Below, piece by piece: positions 22,090 through 22,496 of a DNA stretch of 22,496 bases. A program made the translations under genes and the position numbers. Position 1 is the first letter of the stretch. Each line of letters begins with the position of its first letter. The DNA is from REEP01 sp964603915 (GTDB taxonomy: Bacteria; Pseudomonadota; Alphaproteobacteria; Rhodospirillales; Defluviicoccaceae): assembly GCA_964603915.1 (NCBI GenBank), contig CAZRWU010000037.1, positions 1 through 22,496 of the forward strand. The letters are read 5' to 3'. Below the pieces are notes generated by a model that was given only the letters and a program-made list of their open reading frames with translations, was not told where the DNA came from and did no database searches.

Positions 22090-22496
22090 TTAACGCCGGT
22101 CGCGGATCGACAGGAGGCGGTAGACGGCTTGAATCAATGTGACACTGTCCTTGAGGTCCGGCATCTCAGGATCGACATGATCGAGGCCGTCGATCAGGTA
22201 AAGATGCGCCCGCTCGGTTCCGACGGCCTCTGCGAACGCCACGCTTTGTGTGGACGGGATGACCGGATCGTTGCGGCCATGAACCAGAATGAACTCGACG
22301 TCCAAGCTATCGAGGGGTTTGCGGCTAAGATCGAGAGCGCGAATTTCATCGCGAACCTTCTTTGGCAAAGCCTCAACCAGCGCGGCGACTTGCTCGGGAT
22401 CCTCATTTGTCATCAGGGCATAGATACTGCGCCCCTCGGGACCTAGCCTGTCCGCCAGATCGGAAACATCGATACGGAAGTTTTCACGGGGGCTTT
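22090..22496 (-). CDS. Alpha/beta hydrolase, C-terminal part (5' end beyond window)
   Basis: The minus frame is open from the right edge to the TAA at 22092-22090, giving 135 residues of the C-terminal half. VEFILVHGRNDPVIPSTQSVAFAEAV carries the typical alpha/beta-hydrolase Asp region (GRNDPVIP). LYLIDGLDHVDPEMP carries the late His of the catalytic triad. The nucleophile elbow lies outside the window. An internal ATG at 22413 is not the start, because the frame continues without a stop to the edge (upstream residues include RIDVSDLADRLGPEGRSIY). The substrate is unknown. It lies 65 bases upstream of the SRAP gene on the same strand and could be co-transcribed with it. Confidence 0.8.
   Translation of the reverse strand, partial: SPRENFRIDVSDLADRLGPEGRSIYALMTNEDPEQVAALVEALPKKVRDEIRALDLSRKPLDSLDVEFILVHGRNDPVIPSTQSVAFAEAVGTERAHLYLIDGLDHVDPEMPDLKDSVTLIQAVYRLLSIRDRR

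Overview
The window looks like a chromosomal segment of a high-GC alphaproteobacterium, most likely Rhodospirillales-like. This is an inference from protein character and gene order: divergent lppC / rsmI-yraN-gshB, rph-rdgB-hemW divergent from hrcA-grpE, then dnaK-dnaJ-dapB. I see no rRNA, tRNA, CRISPR array, transposase or intact prophage, and no defence system. Most genes are conserved housekeeping genes; the unusual content lies in domain fusions and small regulatory structures.

Left part (1-5600): A very large minus-strand gene runs off the left edge. It encodes a methyltransferase, a coiled coil, four short glycosyltransferase-associated repeats and the beginning of a family 2 glycosyltransferase, presumably for surface polysaccharide. 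About 600 bases without a convincing gene follow. Then come a DUF389 membrane protein, a secreted di-heme cytochrome c of the cytochrome c peroxidase/MauG type with a long N-terminal extension and a clear terminator, and a small CsbD-like stress protein on the opposite strand.

Middle part (5600-14000): pyrE converges on a minus-strand group rsmI-yraN-gshB. The rsmI 5' end overlaps, head to head, the lipoprotein gene lppC (LpoA-like). The rsmI-yraN junction is a 14-base stop/start overlap repeated three times in tandem. Next is a minus-strand gene fusing a gene-transfer-agent-type holin to a GH108 muramidase. Beyond it lies the rph-rdgB-hemW operon (tRNA 3' maturation, nucleotide-pool cleansing, heme chaperone).

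Right part (14000-22496): The heat-shock block is hrcA-grpE, then an opposite-strand DUF1848 gene, then dnaK-dnaJ with an intrinsic terminator between dnaK and dnaJ, then dapB (lysine/peptidoglycan precursor). HrcA represses, and GrpE, DnaK and DnaJ form the Hsp70 cycle. No canonical CIRCE was found. A CCAAGC-N9-GCTTGG inverted repeat sits between rph and hrcA, and a short upstream ORF with a strong ribosome binding site overlaps the hrcA start. The window closes with an SRAP/HMCES-type DNA-protein crosslink protein and the 3' part of an alpha/beta hydrolase gene, both on the minus strand.
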